A stretch of DNA of 41,479 nucleotides from a bacterium (GCA_021805395.1 JAJZFJ010000069.1:1-41479), one strand, 5' to 3'; shown: positions 7,311 to 16,101, numbered from the stretch's first letter. Notes: generated by a model not told the origin, from the letters alone. Numbers and translations: made by a program.

Positions 7311-9980
7311 ATGCCGTCAGAATTAACTGAATCTCAAAATTTAGCGGTTCACTCCCGTCATTCACTCACAACAGTTACCGCAGGGGCTGGATCGGGAAAA
7401 ACACGGGTGTTAGTGGAAAGAATTGCAAATTTAGTTGTTGAGCTGAATGATAGCTCGGTTTCTCAAAGCGGAATTGACAGAATTTTAGCCATAACTTTTA
7501 CAGATAAAGCAGCAAGTGAAATCCGTGCAAGACTTAGCATGCAATTTAGAGATTCGAATGATATTGAGGCGCAAAGAGGTTTAGAGGGAGCTTACATAAG
7601 CACAATCCATGCGTTTTGCGCAAGGGTTTTGCGAGATTGTCCATTTGATATTGGTCTGGATCCTAATTTCAAAGTATTAGATCCACTCACTGCCAAAAGA
7701 CTGTTGCGAACCTCTGTTTCAAATGTGAAAAACTCGCTAGATGGGACAAAAAGTGCGGATTATGAATTTTTGTGCTCGAACCTTCCATCCATGATTGAGG
7801 GAGAGATATCACCCAGTTTAATTCTGTTACAGAGCATCGAGAAACTAATAAGCGCACTGAGAGGATCCGGCCAATCATTAGAATTAATGAAAGAGATTTG
7901 CGATAGCGGACCCGATTCACTACCCGGATATGTCCTATCACCTTTGAAGAATATGATTAGCATTGTTCATAACGAGTTAGCTGCATCCACAGATATGATC
8001 AAAAAGGCAATCTATCAGTATGGAAAATCCATTCATTCTGATCTGTTAGAACTCTTCCAAAGAAGCCTTAATAAAATAGCTGGAAATGAAAATCCTGAGA
8101 TAGTTATACCAGTATTCATAACCCTCATGAAAGAAGCAAACCCTGTTCTTCACAGGCTTGAACGGGAAGATAAAATAGATACCCAAACGATTACATCAAA
8201 CTTGTTTTTATGGATGAATCAGGCGATAAATGTCTACTCTAAAAAGGGAGAATCGAAACGAAAATCAGACGATATATCATGGAAACTCTTTAGATTGACT
8301 GTGAACATTTGGAGCGAATATACAGATAGAAAAGAGGCTGCGGGTATCCTGGATCAGTCGGATTTAGAAGAACGTTGCTGCGAACTTCTCGTTAAAAGCG
8401 AATCAGTACGTAGAAGATACCACAGAAAATTTGCTGACATTCTTATTGATGAATTCCAGGATACAAGCCCGGTACAGATGAAGATCATTCAGAGTCTTCA
8501 CATGGAAGGCTCAGAAAGCAAGAATCGACTATTTATCGTTGGCGATTTGAATCAATCTATTTATGCCTTCAGAAATGCCCGACCTGCTCTCTTTGAAAGT
8601 CTGATTCGTTCGGCACAAGAAGGAGCACAAAGCACTGCAATTGTACTATCTGAAAACTTTAGAACAACCGCACCTCTCCTTGCTACAGTAAATATGCTCT
8701 TTGGTCAGGTATGGAATAACTCAGACAGCAGATTTAGTGAACAGAAAGCCTTAATCCATGGTTCAGATACCTCATCTCATTCTCTAGAGCTGCTTGTTTC
8801 AATGGGGACACCCCGATATCACTACGTCAAAGACGAATCAATTGCCATGGCGAGAAGAATTCAGGAGATAGTGAAAGGACAGAGTATACAAATCCAGCCT
8901 AGAGGCACTGAAAGAAGAACAGTAGCCAGATATGGAGATATTGCCTTGCTGCTGCGTACTCTGAATGAAGTGCACTATTACGAAGAAGCTTTTGCTGAAA
9001 ATGGGATACCCTTTCATGTGGTAGGAGGAGGCCGGGGATACTACACCCGTATGGAAATCCGGGATTTACTGAATGCACTCACATTAGTAACAAACCCCGA
9101 GGATGTAACGGCACTGATGGCAGTTCTCCACTCACCATTTGTTGGTATTGATACTAATAGTGTGTTTAAACTGGTTCGCAGAATTAAGAAGAAAGCCCAT
9201 CTGAAGTTATCTGTTGAATTGATTGATTTATGTCATGAAAGTGGTATTTCTGAAGAGAATATTGAAAAAATCAACAAACTCCTTCATGATCTGGCAAGAG
9301 TGAGTAATTATGAAAAGAGGGCAACAGTTGGATCTCTACTTGAGAGACTGATTGTAGAAACGAAATACGACGTTAAACTAGCCGTTCGTCCAGAAGGAAG
9401 AAGAAGACTTGCCAATATAAGGAAGCTCCTCCAGATTGCACATGAACACCCGGAACTGTCGGTAACAGATTTTGTTTCTGAACTTAAAGAACTAGAACTT
9501 TTGACGATGGGGGAGGGTGACGCTCCCATAGATGAAGAGGATGCGGATGTTGTTCGTATACTCACCATTCACAAATCAAAGGGATTAGAATTTCCTGTTG
9601 TGATCTTAGGAGACCTTGGACGAAGTATTGGAACCCGGGAATCTGAGCCATTTGTTTTCGATGGAATGACACCGAGTATTGGAACACGAATTCATGGCAA
9701 AACCGACGAAATCTACGATTTAATTACTTCTGAAAAAAAGAAATCAGATGCTGAAGAAGCCCTGAGAGTTCTGTACGTCGCTATGACAAGAGCAAAAGAT
9801 TACCTCATCCTTTGTGGGGATATTCAGCAGAACAGAAACAGTCTCGCTCACACACTCTTTCCAGCACTTGGTATTCTTGAACTTAGTTCTGATACTCCAC
9901 AGAATATCACTTTGCTAACTGGGGCGACAGCAAGACTGTCGCCCATCAGCTGGTATAAGAACCTCAATTCATCAACCTAG
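7311..9980 (+). CDS. UvrD/AddA-like superfamily I helicase lacking the nuclease domain
   Basis: An 889-aa SF1A helicase. Motifs in order: Q motif LTESQNLAV, Walker A AGAGSGKT (about residues 24-31), Ia ITFTDKAASEI, an AddA/RecB-style TIHAFCARVLRD, Walker B LIDEFQDT (about residue 385), III VGDLNQSIYAFR, IV SENFRT, V TIHKSKGLEFPVV and VI RVLYVAMTRAKD. These make it a 3'-5' ATP-driven DNA translocase of the AddA/RecB branch. AddA proteins usually exceed 1100 aa and end in a RecB-type nuclease; this one stops about 60 residues after motif VI, so it should unwind but not cut. No AddB/RecC partner gene is present in the window. The ATG has only a weak purine-rich leader. It is divergent from parA, and its stop codon shares a ctag tetranucleotide with that of the subtilase gene. 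Confidence 0.85.
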   Translation: MPSELTESQNLAVHSRHSLTTVTAGAGSGKTRVLVERIANLVVELNDSSVSQSGIDRILAITFTDKAASEIRARLSMQFRDSNDIEAQRGLEGAYISTIHAFCARVLRDCPFDIGLDPNFKVLDPLTAKRLLRTSVSNVKNSLDGTKSADYEFLCSNLPSMIEGEISPSLILLQSIEKLISALRGSGQSLELMKEICDSGPDSLPGYVLSPLKNMISIVHNELAASTDMIKKAIYQYGKSIHSDLLELFQRSLNKIAGNENPEIVIPVFITLMKEANPVLHRLEREDKIDTQTITSNLFLWMNQAINVYSKKGESKRKSDDISWKLFRLTVNIWSEYTDRKEAAGILDQSDLEERCCELLVKSESVRRRYHRKFADILIDEFQDTSPVQMKIIQSLHMEGSESKNRLFIVGDLNQSIYAFRNARPALFESLIRSAQEGAQSTAIVLSENFRTTAPLLATVNMLFGQVWNNSDSRFSEQKALIHGSDTSSHSLELLVSMGTPRYHYVKDESIAMARRIQEIVKGQSIQIQPRGTERRTVARYGDIALLLRTLNEVHYYEEAFAENGIPFHVVGGGRGYYTRMEIRDLLNALTLVTNPEDVTALMAVLHSPFVGIDTNSVFKLVRRIKKKAHLKLSVELIDLCHESGISEENIEKINKLLHDLARVSNYEKRATVGSLLERLIVETKYDVKLAVRPEGRRRLANIRKLLQIAHEHPELSVTDFVSELKELELLTMGEGDAPIDEEDADVVRILTIHKSKGLEFPVVILGDLGRSIGTRESEPFVFDGMTPSIGTRIHGKTDEIYDLITSEKKKSDAEEALRVLYVAMTRAKDYLILCGDIQQNRNSLAHTLFPALGILELSSDTPQNITLLTGATARLSPISWYKNLNSST

Positions 9981-11785
9981 TCTCGTTGTAACACTGCAGT
10001 CAAGCATATTCCACTTCCAATTAGCAAATTGGTTATTATCCATGGAAAAGCTACCCAAAGTGATGGTGAAAGACCATAAGGAACTGTGCCATGCACCAGC
10101 TCTGTGACAAGATGAATCATCAAGCCGAACGATAGCCATCCTATCAGCCGCCTCTCAGAGGGATTACTGGCACCAAAGACTATCAGGGCTATTGGTATAA
10201 TCACGCTATGAGTGATTATATTCAGATGTGAGCCGAGACCGACGTAATTTGTTAACCAATCTGGCAGCAGCAACCCCAAACTAATGGCTGCAGCTGGCCA
10301 AAATGGATAGCCGGTATTCCTTCTGGATCGTCTGCGAACTTCGCCAACAATGACACAGCCAGCAAACAGTCCACAAACCATCCATATCCTCATAAGAGCA
10401 TCGTGATAGATGTTGCCTGCCAAGTTAACAGCTGCGCCTGCATCCACAATTCCGGCTCCGTATTTGTTCCGTGGAGCTTTCGGCTGGGCGGACTGTTCCA
10501 GTATTCTCCTTACATCGGAAGGACGCCGAATTCCTGCTGCTTCTATGAGTGCGGCTACTGCTGCCACATGCGGAGACGCCATTGATGTACCCTGGAAGGC
10601 ATAGTAGCCATCCACTAAGCCCCCGTGGCCATCTCCAATAGTATTCTGAAGTATTCCCCCTGCTTCACCCATACCTGCACGAGTATCGCCGCCAGGTGCA
10701 GCGACGGTAATCACTTTGCCATAGTTCGAGTAGAAGCTAAGCTCACCTGTCGGTCCAACTGCTGACACTGCAATACAGTCACGGTAGCCTGCAGGATATC
10801 CCACCTGATCTGTAGAACTGTTGCCTGCAGCACATACAATTGTCACTCCTTTGCTATGTGCGTAAGAGCAGGCATCTCTCATCAATCTGTCTGGAATAGG
10901 ACCACCTAAACTCATATTTATTACATTAGCCCCATGATCTGCGGCATAACGAATAGCTTCAGCGATGCTAGCTGATGATCCTCCTCCTGCAGCACTCAAC
11001 ACCTTTAGCGGCATTATGGATGCATCAAACGCCAATCCTGCAACACCTTCCCCATTATTAGTGGATTCGGCAATGGTTCCTGCAACATGTGTTCCATGAC
11101 CATTATCATCATTAGGCAGGTTATCTTTGGCAACAAAGTCATAACCACCTACAAATCTGGTTTTGTTAAAATCTTTGCACTGAGTCCCTTTTCGATTGTT
11201 GGCATAAGCTACGCCAGTATCAATTACAGCAACAACAACACCTTTGCCCCTATCGGTCTCCCATGCTTGCTCAGCATGAACCATTTTGAAATTCCACTGT
11301 TCGTCAAAACGGGGATCATTAGGTCGCCAGCCGCTTCCCATTTTAGTAATGGCACTTGTATCATTATCAAGACCAATACCTTCTAAAGGTAACAGAGAGC
11401 TGGAAGGGATACTGTATATGTGCTCGACATCTGCATCTGCCACATGTGGATCAGAACGAAGCATATTCAGGATCTGCTTTTCATTTTGATTGGGTGTAAG
11501 TGTGGCTGTAGCTATCTCCGTCTCATGATGAAGAGGGCTTCTCCATGATAGTTTGGTGCCAGTTAATGTGCTCAATTCAGAAAGTTCAGCACTATCTTCA
11601 CCCGGCTTTAGCTCTACTTCTATGCGATCTGGGATTATCCACTTGCGCATGTCTGCAGGACGTCTATAATAGGTAGAGTAGTATGTTCTTTTGTCCTTAT
11701 GCCAAAGCCATACAAGTGGGATTGAGGCAATTCCCAACAGAAATACCGAAATCCATCTTAAAGCATGATTGTTTTTTGTGGGCAT
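9977..11785 (-). CDS. Membrane-anchored subtilase (S8) with C-terminal YdjM-like polytopic domain
   Basis: A 602-aa protein. The start is set at the ATG at 11785 (MPTKNNHAL), preceded by ggagcaagta; an upstream in-frame ATG at 11809 lacks a ribosome binding site. Residues about 10-28 are a hydrophobic signal/anchor. A prodomain-like stretch (IEVELKPGEDSAEL) spans about residues 50-125. The peptidase domain carries Asp189 (AVIDTG), His230 (NGHGTHVAG), the oxyanion Asn in AAGNSS and Ser401 (GTSMASPH), so it should be active. After about residue 460 come four hydrophobic segments containing LPDW, NIITHS and MIHLVTELVHG, reminiscent of the YdjM/DUF457 membrane hydrolase family. It ends a five-gene minus-strand operon, 35 bp behind the small conserved protein. 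The C-terminal assignment is tentative. Confidence 0.88.
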   Translation of the reverse strand: MPTKNNHALRWISVFLLGIASIPLVWLWHKDKRTYYSTYYRRPADMRKWIIPDRIEVELKPGEDSAELSELSTLTGTKLSWRSPLHHETEIATATLTPNQNEKQILNMLRSDPHVADADVEHIYSIPSSSLLPLEGIGLDNDTSAITKMGSGWRPNDPRFDEQWNFKMVHAEQAWETDRGKGVVVAVIDTGVAYANNRKGTQCKDFNKTRFVGGYDFVAKDNLPNDDNGHGTHVAGTIAESTNNGEGVAGLAFDASIMPLKVLSAAGGGSSASIAEAIRYAADHGANVINMSLGGPIPDRLMRDACSYAHSKGVTIVCAAGNSSTDQVGYPAGYRDCIAVSAVGPTGELSFYSNYGKVITVAAPGGDTRAGMGEAGGILQNTIGDGHGGLVDGYYAFQGTSMASPHVAAVAALIEAAGIRRPSDVRRILEQSAQPKAPRNKYGAGIVDAGAAVNLAGNIYHDALMRIWMVCGLFAGCVIVGEVRRRSRRNTGYPFWPAAAISLGLLLPDWLTNYVGLGSHLNIITHSVIIPIALIVFGASNPSERRLIGWLSFGLMIHLVTELVHGTVPYGLSPSLWVAFPWIITNLLIGSGICLTAVLQRD

Positions 11786-11820
11786 TACTTGCTCCGTTTC
11801 GGTGTGCACATAACTGGGAA

Positions 11821-12012
11821 TTAACTTTTTAACCAGTCTGGATGTCTGCTTGCAATATATTCATAACGGTCTAATCTTTTACCTGAACGCATATCAAAGA
11901 GAGGGTCTCCACCTGCGTACATTGTATCTTTACTGTCACCATACTGATTAAGGTTTTCTCGTTTGATTCTGGCATCTATAAGCTTTTTCTGTTCATCAGA
12001 TATATCGGTCAT
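11821..12012 (-). CDS. Small conserved hypothetical protein
   Basis: A 63-aa, highly charged, soluble protein with no cysteine. The start is placed at the ATG at 12012 (MTDISDEQ) because ttgaggagat lies just upstream; the longer frame to 12039 lacks such a site. The middle reads NQYGDSKDTMYAGGDPLFD and the end RYEYIASRHPDW, a pattern of fixed Gly, Asp, Tyr and Trp residues that looks conserved rather than random. No characterised family comes to mind. It lies between the aminotransferase (71 bp) and the subtilase (35 bp) in one apparent operon. The function is unknown. Confidence 0.65.
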   Translation of the reverse strand: MTDISDEQKKLIDARIKRENLNQYGDSKDTMYAGGDPLFDMRSGKRLDRYEYIASRHPDWLKS

Positions 12013-12083
12013 TTTAATCTCCTCAACAGACTTACTCAAATCTACGGTATGACATATAGCACTGTTTCAGTATATAACATATA

Positions 12084-13355
12084 CTATATGCTTTCTATCC
12101 CCTCAAGCATCTCAACGGCTTCAAGAGCAGATTCTGAAAAGATATTCACTGCAGCGTCAATCTGTTCTTCTGAAACAATGAGAGGTGGTTCAAATCTTAT
12201 CACCCTTGGATTGTTAAGTGTGTATCCAGCAATCACTCCTCGCCGGGCCATACCGTTAATGGTTAACTCAGCCACATCCTGAATGCTAAACTCCACTCCA
12301 ATCATCAATCCCTGTCCACGGACTTCTTTTATTGATTCACCAACTAATGCTTGCACATTCTTTAATCCGGAAATCAGTCGGGATCCCATCAAAAAAGCAG
12401 CTTGTGACAAATTGTCTTCCTGAATAATTTGCAAGGCAGCGATGGCGGCAGCACAAGCCATAGGATTTCCCCCAAACGTGGATGTATGAATGTAGGGATT
12501 CTCCCTGAATACTCCTTCCCATACCTCAGGAGTAGTAATTGTGGCGCCTATTGGCATTACTCCACCTCCTAAAGCCTTGGCCATTGTCATAATGTCTGGC
12601 ACTACTCCGTCATGATCGACGCCCCACATCAATCCCGTTCTACCTAATCCCGTTTGAACTTCATCTACTATTAACAAGGAACCATTCTTGCTGCATATAT
12701 CTCTTATGTCAGATATATAACCGGGTAACGCAGGAATAATCCCACCTTCCCCTTGAACAGTTTCTATAATCACTGCTGCAGTATTAGCACCTATCTGCTC
12801 ATTTATGGCATCTGCACTGTTGTACGGAACAAACGAAACCCCCGGGATAAGTGGTTCAAAGGGTAGTCTGTATTTTTGTCTGCCAGTTACTGAGAGGGCA
12901 CCAAGCGATTTCCCATGATAGGCGCCTTCTGTTGAGATAAACTCTGTCCTCCCTGTTGCAGCCCTGGCGAACTTAAGCGCTGCTTCCACCGCTTCTGCTC
13001 CACTATTGCTGTAAAATGAGTAGGTAAGGTTTCCCGGTGTACACTTTGCGAGCATCTCGGAAAGAATAGCCTGTGGTTCATGAAAGAAAGCTCGGGTAGA
13101 GAGCGGCATCCTGTCCAGCTGTCGGTGGACCGCTTCAACTACGCGAGGGTTACGATGCCCCAGTGCAAATACACCATACCCACCAAGAAAGTCCAGACAG
13201 GTAGTGCCAGAAGCCAGTGTAACCTCACACCCCAAAGCCTCCATTTCCACATCTCCAAAGCCGCCAAACTGGAGCAACTTTGTTAGCCCTGGATTAACAT
13301 ACTTGCTATATTTCTCTATTACCTCATCAATATGAGCCTCAGTATCTGCTATCAA
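12084..13355 (-). CDS. Class III PLP-dependent aminotransferase (putrescine/acetylornithine type)
   Basis: A 423-aa fold-type I aminotransferase. The PLP-contacting motifs are seen: SNSGAEAVEAALK (phosphate), EGAYHGKS, VDEVQTGLGRTG (Asp to the ring nitrogen) and the Schiff-base Lys260 in MAKALGGG, with TSTFGGNP following. The N-terminal SKYVNP and the overall layout fit putrescine or 4-aminobutyrate aminotransferases better than strict acetylornithine enzymes, but the subgroups cannot be separated by eye. It moves an omega-amino group to 2-oxoglutarate or pyruvate. The start is TTG at 13355, with agggaggt upstream; the start and the stop of the permease gene overlap as TTGA, so translation is coupled. 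Confidence 0.9.
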   Translation of the reverse strand: MIADTEAHIDEVIEKYSKYVNPGLTKLLQFGGFGDVEMEALGCEVTLASGTTCLDFLGGYGVFALGHRNPRVVEAVHRQLDRMPLSTRAFFHEPQAILSEMLAKCTPGNLTYSFYSNSGAEAVEAALKFARAATGRTEFISTEGAYHGKSLGALSVTGRQKYRLPFEPLIPGVSFVPYNSADAINEQIGANTAAVIIETVQGEGGIIPALPGYISDIRDICSKNGSLLIVDEVQTGLGRTGLMWGVDHDGVVPDIMTMAKALGGGVMPIGATITTPEVWEGVFRENPYIHTSTFGGNPMACAAAIAALQIIQEDNLSQAAFLMGSRLISGLKNVQALVGESIKEVRGQGLMIGVEFSIQDVAELTINGMARRGVIAGYTLNNPRVIRFEPPLIVSEEQIDAAVNIFSESALEAVEMLEGIESI

Positions 13356-14641
13356 TTGGATACCTCCCTGTTATTCTGTCTAGTCGCAGGCGAAACAAGA
13401 GAAATAGGTGGTGCCCCCACCCACAATCTGTATAACTGGGGTAGTGTTGCAATGCAGAGCGCTGTTAGGGGAGCTGCAAATAACACACCTGTTAATCCAC
13501 TTACTTCAAAACCTGCAAATAGCACAAAGAAAACTAGCACTTCATGCAGACCCAGGGCTGCTCCAACTAAACGTGGGTATAGAATTTTCGATCCAAACTC
13601 ATTGATCACAATAAAGAATACCACCACTACCACAACTCTTATTAAGGGAGTCATGAAGCCATCAGCAGGAGTTATAGCTGCTGAAATTAGTGCTGGAATA
13701 GCTCCAATATATGGCCCCACCACTGGAATAAGTGAAGCTACAACAATGAACAACCCTATAATTGCCCACAGCTTGATACCAATGATCAAGCAGAGCAGCC
13801 CACCAAGTACACCCATTACCAGAGCAACAAGAAGCTGTCCTCGTACAAAACCTCCCAAAATTGCATTCACATCGTCCTGCCACTGTTCAGCATACGGCGT
13901 CAACCAGTCTGGCAGACGTGCATTCCCTCGCTTTCTGATCTCTTCGCTATAGATCAGCATATACAGTGAGATCAACAACACTAAAACAGACTCAACGAAA
14001 AATTTACCAATTGAAGCAATTACTTTGAGTGCATTATTGGTTATTTTTTGGCTTAGTGCTTTCACTCCAGTAGGCGGGTGTTGAATACTTCGTTTTAAAT
14101 TAAGGTGGATGTGGTGAGCATAAAGCCATTTATCTTCTTCGTCAATTTCATGCTGTGCTCTCGCTTCGTAAGTTTGTCTGGCAAGCTCTCTCTGGTAAGG
14201 AGTGGCTGTTGGTTTAATTCCCGCCTGATAAGTGCTATTGTCTTTTATAAGCATTCTAACTTCTCTTGCTGTAAACTTGCCAATGAATGCAAGCCCCGTA
14301 AATACAATCAAGATCATTAAAATGAAAACAAAAAACACGGAACCGGTGCGTGAACGACTCTTTCCGGCAGGTAATCTTGCTTTTCGGACAGTTTCAACAA
14401 GAGGATCCAAGGCATAAGCTATTAGACCACCTAACGAAAACAGAAGCAGGGTATGATGAATTGATGAGAGAAGTCTTACACCCACAGAGATGGCAAGTGT
14501 AAACATTAGTATTGTGGTAATCACAATTAGTGTGTTTAACCAGTGATCTCTTCCCTGACGCGCTTTTGTGGTGTTTGGTGTTACTAGCGGAGCAACCTCT
14601 GGAGTTACAGCTGCAGAATCGGATACGACAGGTTGTGCCAT
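13352..14641 (-). CDS. AI-2E family transporter (PF01594-type permease)
   Basis: A 429-aa membrane protein with about eight hydrophobic helices. An N-terminal pair sits at about residues 35-80, a soluble loop of roughly 100 residues follows, then six helices from residue 210 on. The C-terminal region shows family features: GGFVRGQLLVALVMGVLGGL, then IPVVGPYIGAIPA and an ending LTGVLFAAPLTALC. The family includes E. coli TqsA/PerM-type exporters and Na+/H+ antiporters; the substrate cannot be inferred. The start is the ATG at 14641, only 3 bp after the stop of the upstream secreted-repeat gene, and the stop overlaps the aminotransferase start. It lies in the five-gene minus-strand operon. Confidence 0.9.
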   Translation of the reverse strand: MAQPVVSDSAAVTPEVAPLVTPNTTKARQGRDHWLNTLIVITTILMFTLAISVGVRLLSSIHHTLLLFSLGGLIAYALDPLVETVRKARLPAGKSRSRTGSVFFVFILMILIVFTGLAFIGKFTAREVRMLIKDNSTYQAGIKPTATPYQRELARQTYEARAQHEIDEEDKWLYAHHIHLNLKRSIQHPPTGVKALSQKITNNALKVIASIGKFFVESVLVLLISLYMLIYSEEIRKRGNARLPDWLTPYAEQWQDDVNAILGGFVRGQLLVALVMGVLGGLLCLIIGIKLWAIIGLFIVVASLIPVVGPYIGAIPALISAAITPADGFMTPLIRVVVVVVFFIVINEFGSKILYPRLVGAALGLHEVLVFFVLFAGFEVSGLTGVLFAAPLTALCIATLPQLYRLWVGAPPISLVSPATRQNNREVSN

Positions 14642-14644
14642 CTG

Positions 14645-15241
14645 CTATTTCTGCTCCTTAGTATCAGTTTGAGAAGGCACTGACCAAATCAGCTTTCCAT
14701 CCGCACCATTAAAAATGATGGCAGGCTCATTGTTTGCTCCCACCAATACTGCTGCACCTCCCTTTTGATTGGAGTTGGAAAGCAGAAGAGCAGGACTTCC
14801 ATCGGATCTCGACTCAAGTACAACGCGTGGAATGCCACTGATATCATCCATTGTAAGAAGCGGGCTGCCATCTGGTTTTAATCTTATTCCTGTCCTCATT
14901 TTTCCAGAGCCATCTATTAAAGCCAGACCATTTGTTCCATCGGCTTGCATGGTTAACCGAACACTCGCCTTGTTTTTCGTGTTCTTCATACTAATATCAG
15001 AAGTATCACCATCAAGACCTATCACAATTGATTTATTCCCTTTGCCATCGAGAAATGAAAGTGAGGGGTCTCCCTCTTTGGAGCAAGCGAGAACAGCACG
15101 CGGATTTCCGGAGGAGTCTACTAAACGGAACTGAGATGCCGTTTCTACAGATGCTGGGGCGTTCGCATAACTGACGTGTCTAAATAGCACAGTAACAGAA
15201 AGTACTGTTATGATCAGCAGTATTTTCTCTCGTAATGACAT
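14645..15241 (-). CDS. Secreted protein of tandem ~23-residue repeats
   Basis: A 198-aa protein with an N-terminal signal or anchor helix (LLIITVLSVTVLF, about residues 8-21). From about residue 37 it consists of six or seven tandem units of about 23 residues, each following hxLxDxxGxxRxxhxhxxDGxPxL; examples are FRLVDSSGNPRAVL, ALIDGSGKMRTGIRL and IFNGADGKLIWSV. Alternating hydrophobic positions between Asp/Gly turns suggest a beta-solenoid or similar repeat fold outside the cytoplasm. The ATG has aggaagactt upstream. It heads the minus-strand operon that continues into the AI-2E permease 3 bp downstream, behind a probable promoter at 15300-15328. No function is known to me for this repeat. 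Confidence 0.7.
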   Translation of the reverse strand: MSLREKILLIITVLSVTVLFRHVSYANAPASVETASQFRLVDSSGNPRAVLACSKEGDPSLSFLDGKGNKSIVIGLDGDTSDISMKNTKNKASVRLTMQADGTNGLALIDGSGKMRTGIRLKPDGSPLLTMDDISGIPRVVLESRSDGSPALLLSNSNQKGGAAVLVGANNEPAIIFNGADGKLIWSVPSQTDTKEQK

Positions 15242-15299
15242 ATTCGAAGTCTTCCTTTAATAGAACTATCACTCTCTCTGTTTTCTTGGATATACAACT

Positions 15300-15328
15300 A
15301 TTATAGTTCATTTATTATTACCTGTAAT
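15300..15328 (-). promoter_or_regulatory. Probable promoter of the five-gene minus-strand operon
   Basis: On the minus strand ATTACA (15328-15323) is followed after 17 bases by a perfect TATAAT (15305-15300). It lies 59 bp before the start of the repeat-protein gene. The -35 box matches 4 of 6. The rest of the 15242-15561 gap is AT-rich and shows no gene. Confidence 0.5.
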
Positions 15329-15520
15329 CTATCGCGAGAATCTTGACCTTCGTAAAGAATAAACTTTCATTAAGTACAATAGTATAGCTATTGTTTACGA
15401 TGAGTTGAATACCTTCCGTATCGTAACTCTCGTGAGACTTGGTATATGATAGTTACTTAAAGTGGATGGATTATAGATGAGCGAGTTGTACTGAATGCTT
15501 ACTAATCAACTATGAATGGC

Positions 15521-15555
15521 GCTAAGTGGTGAAGCTTTTCGAATCACCACTTAGC
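15521..15555 (-). terminator. Hairpin behind osmC (possible terminator)
   Basis: gctaagtggtga (15521-15532) and tcaccacttagc (15544-15555) form a perfect 12-bp stem with an 11-base loop, 6 bp beyond the osmC stop. No clear U tract follows on the minus strand, so it may stabilise the 3' end rather than terminate. Confidence 0.5.
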
Positions 15556-15561
15556 AAGATT

Positions 15562-15987
15562 CTATATTAGTGAGGCCTGCAGGGTGATTTCAGCACCAGC
15601 TAACACCTTTGAAACAGGACAGTTTTTCTTGGCAGATTCTGCATATTTTTGAAAAGCATCCGCATCAATTCCTGGGATTTCTGCTTCGGTAACAAGATGG
15701 ATTTTGGTAATCGCAAAGCCATTGTCAACCTGCTCCAATGTCACTTGTGCCGAGGTATGAATACTTTTCGGAGGTGTACCTGCCGTGCTTAGTTCATGTG
15801 AAAGAGCCATTGAATAACAGCCAGCATGTGCAGCTGCTATTAACTCCTCAGGGTTAGTGCCAGCTCCATCTGCGGAACGGCCACGCCAATCATAAGGGCC
15901 TTCAAAAGCCCCGCTGCCTAATTTTATGGCACCTCTACCTTCAATCAGGTTTCCGTGCCACTTAGCTTCTGCCGATCGTGTAGGCAT
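15562..15987 (-). CDS. osmC: OsmC/Ohr-family peroxiredoxin (OsmC subgroup)
   Basis: A 141-aa thiol peroxidase that reduces organic hydroperoxides. The two redox cysteines are in the expected settings: AAHAGCYSMAL (peroxidatic, about residue 57) and KNCPVSKVL (resolving, about residue 122). The N-terminus has the OsmC style AKWHGNLIEGRGAI, with the Arg/Glu residues of the active site in the middle of the chain. The length is usual (about 140 aa). It is a single gene. A perfect 14-bp palindrome lies 40 bp upstream of the start, where a peroxide-sensing repressor could bind. The assignment to OsmC rather than Ohr rests on the N-terminal pattern. Confidence 0.92.
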   Translation of the reverse strand: MPTRSAEAKWHGNLIEGRGAIKLGSGAFEGPYDWRGRSADGAGTNPEELIAAAHAGCYSMALSHELSTAGTPPKSIHTSAQVTLEQVDNGFAITKIHLVTEAEIPGIDADAFQKYAESAKKNCPVSKVLAGAEITLQASLI

Positions 15988-16026
15988 TATTATTTACTCC
16001 ATTGTTTCTCGATACTATTTGGACTT

Positions 16027-16040
16027 TACACAATTGTGTA
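16027..16040. promoter_or_regulatory. Palindromic operator candidate upstream of osmC
   Basis: TACACAATTGTGTA is a perfect 14-bp palindrome 40 bp before the osmC start, overlapping where a -35 box would be if TAGTAT (16017-16012, minus strand) is the -10. OhrR/MarR operators in other bacteria have the style TACAATT...AATTGTA. No regulator gene of that type lies in the window. Confidence 0.4.
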
Positions 16041-16067
16041 GAATGATATTGTACACAAACCGTGAAG

Positions 16068-16101
16068 ATTTTACATCAAAGACTTGCTTTGATCGTAAAA
16101 T
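16068..16101 (-). terminator. Hairpin between the Q/M-rich gene and osmC (possible terminator)
   Basis: Bases 16068-16081 pair with 16087-16101 over 14 positions with one bulged base around a 5-base loop. On the minus strand it follows the Q/M-rich gene and precedes osmC. The stem ends in A/T pairs, but no long U tract follows. Confidence 0.5.
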
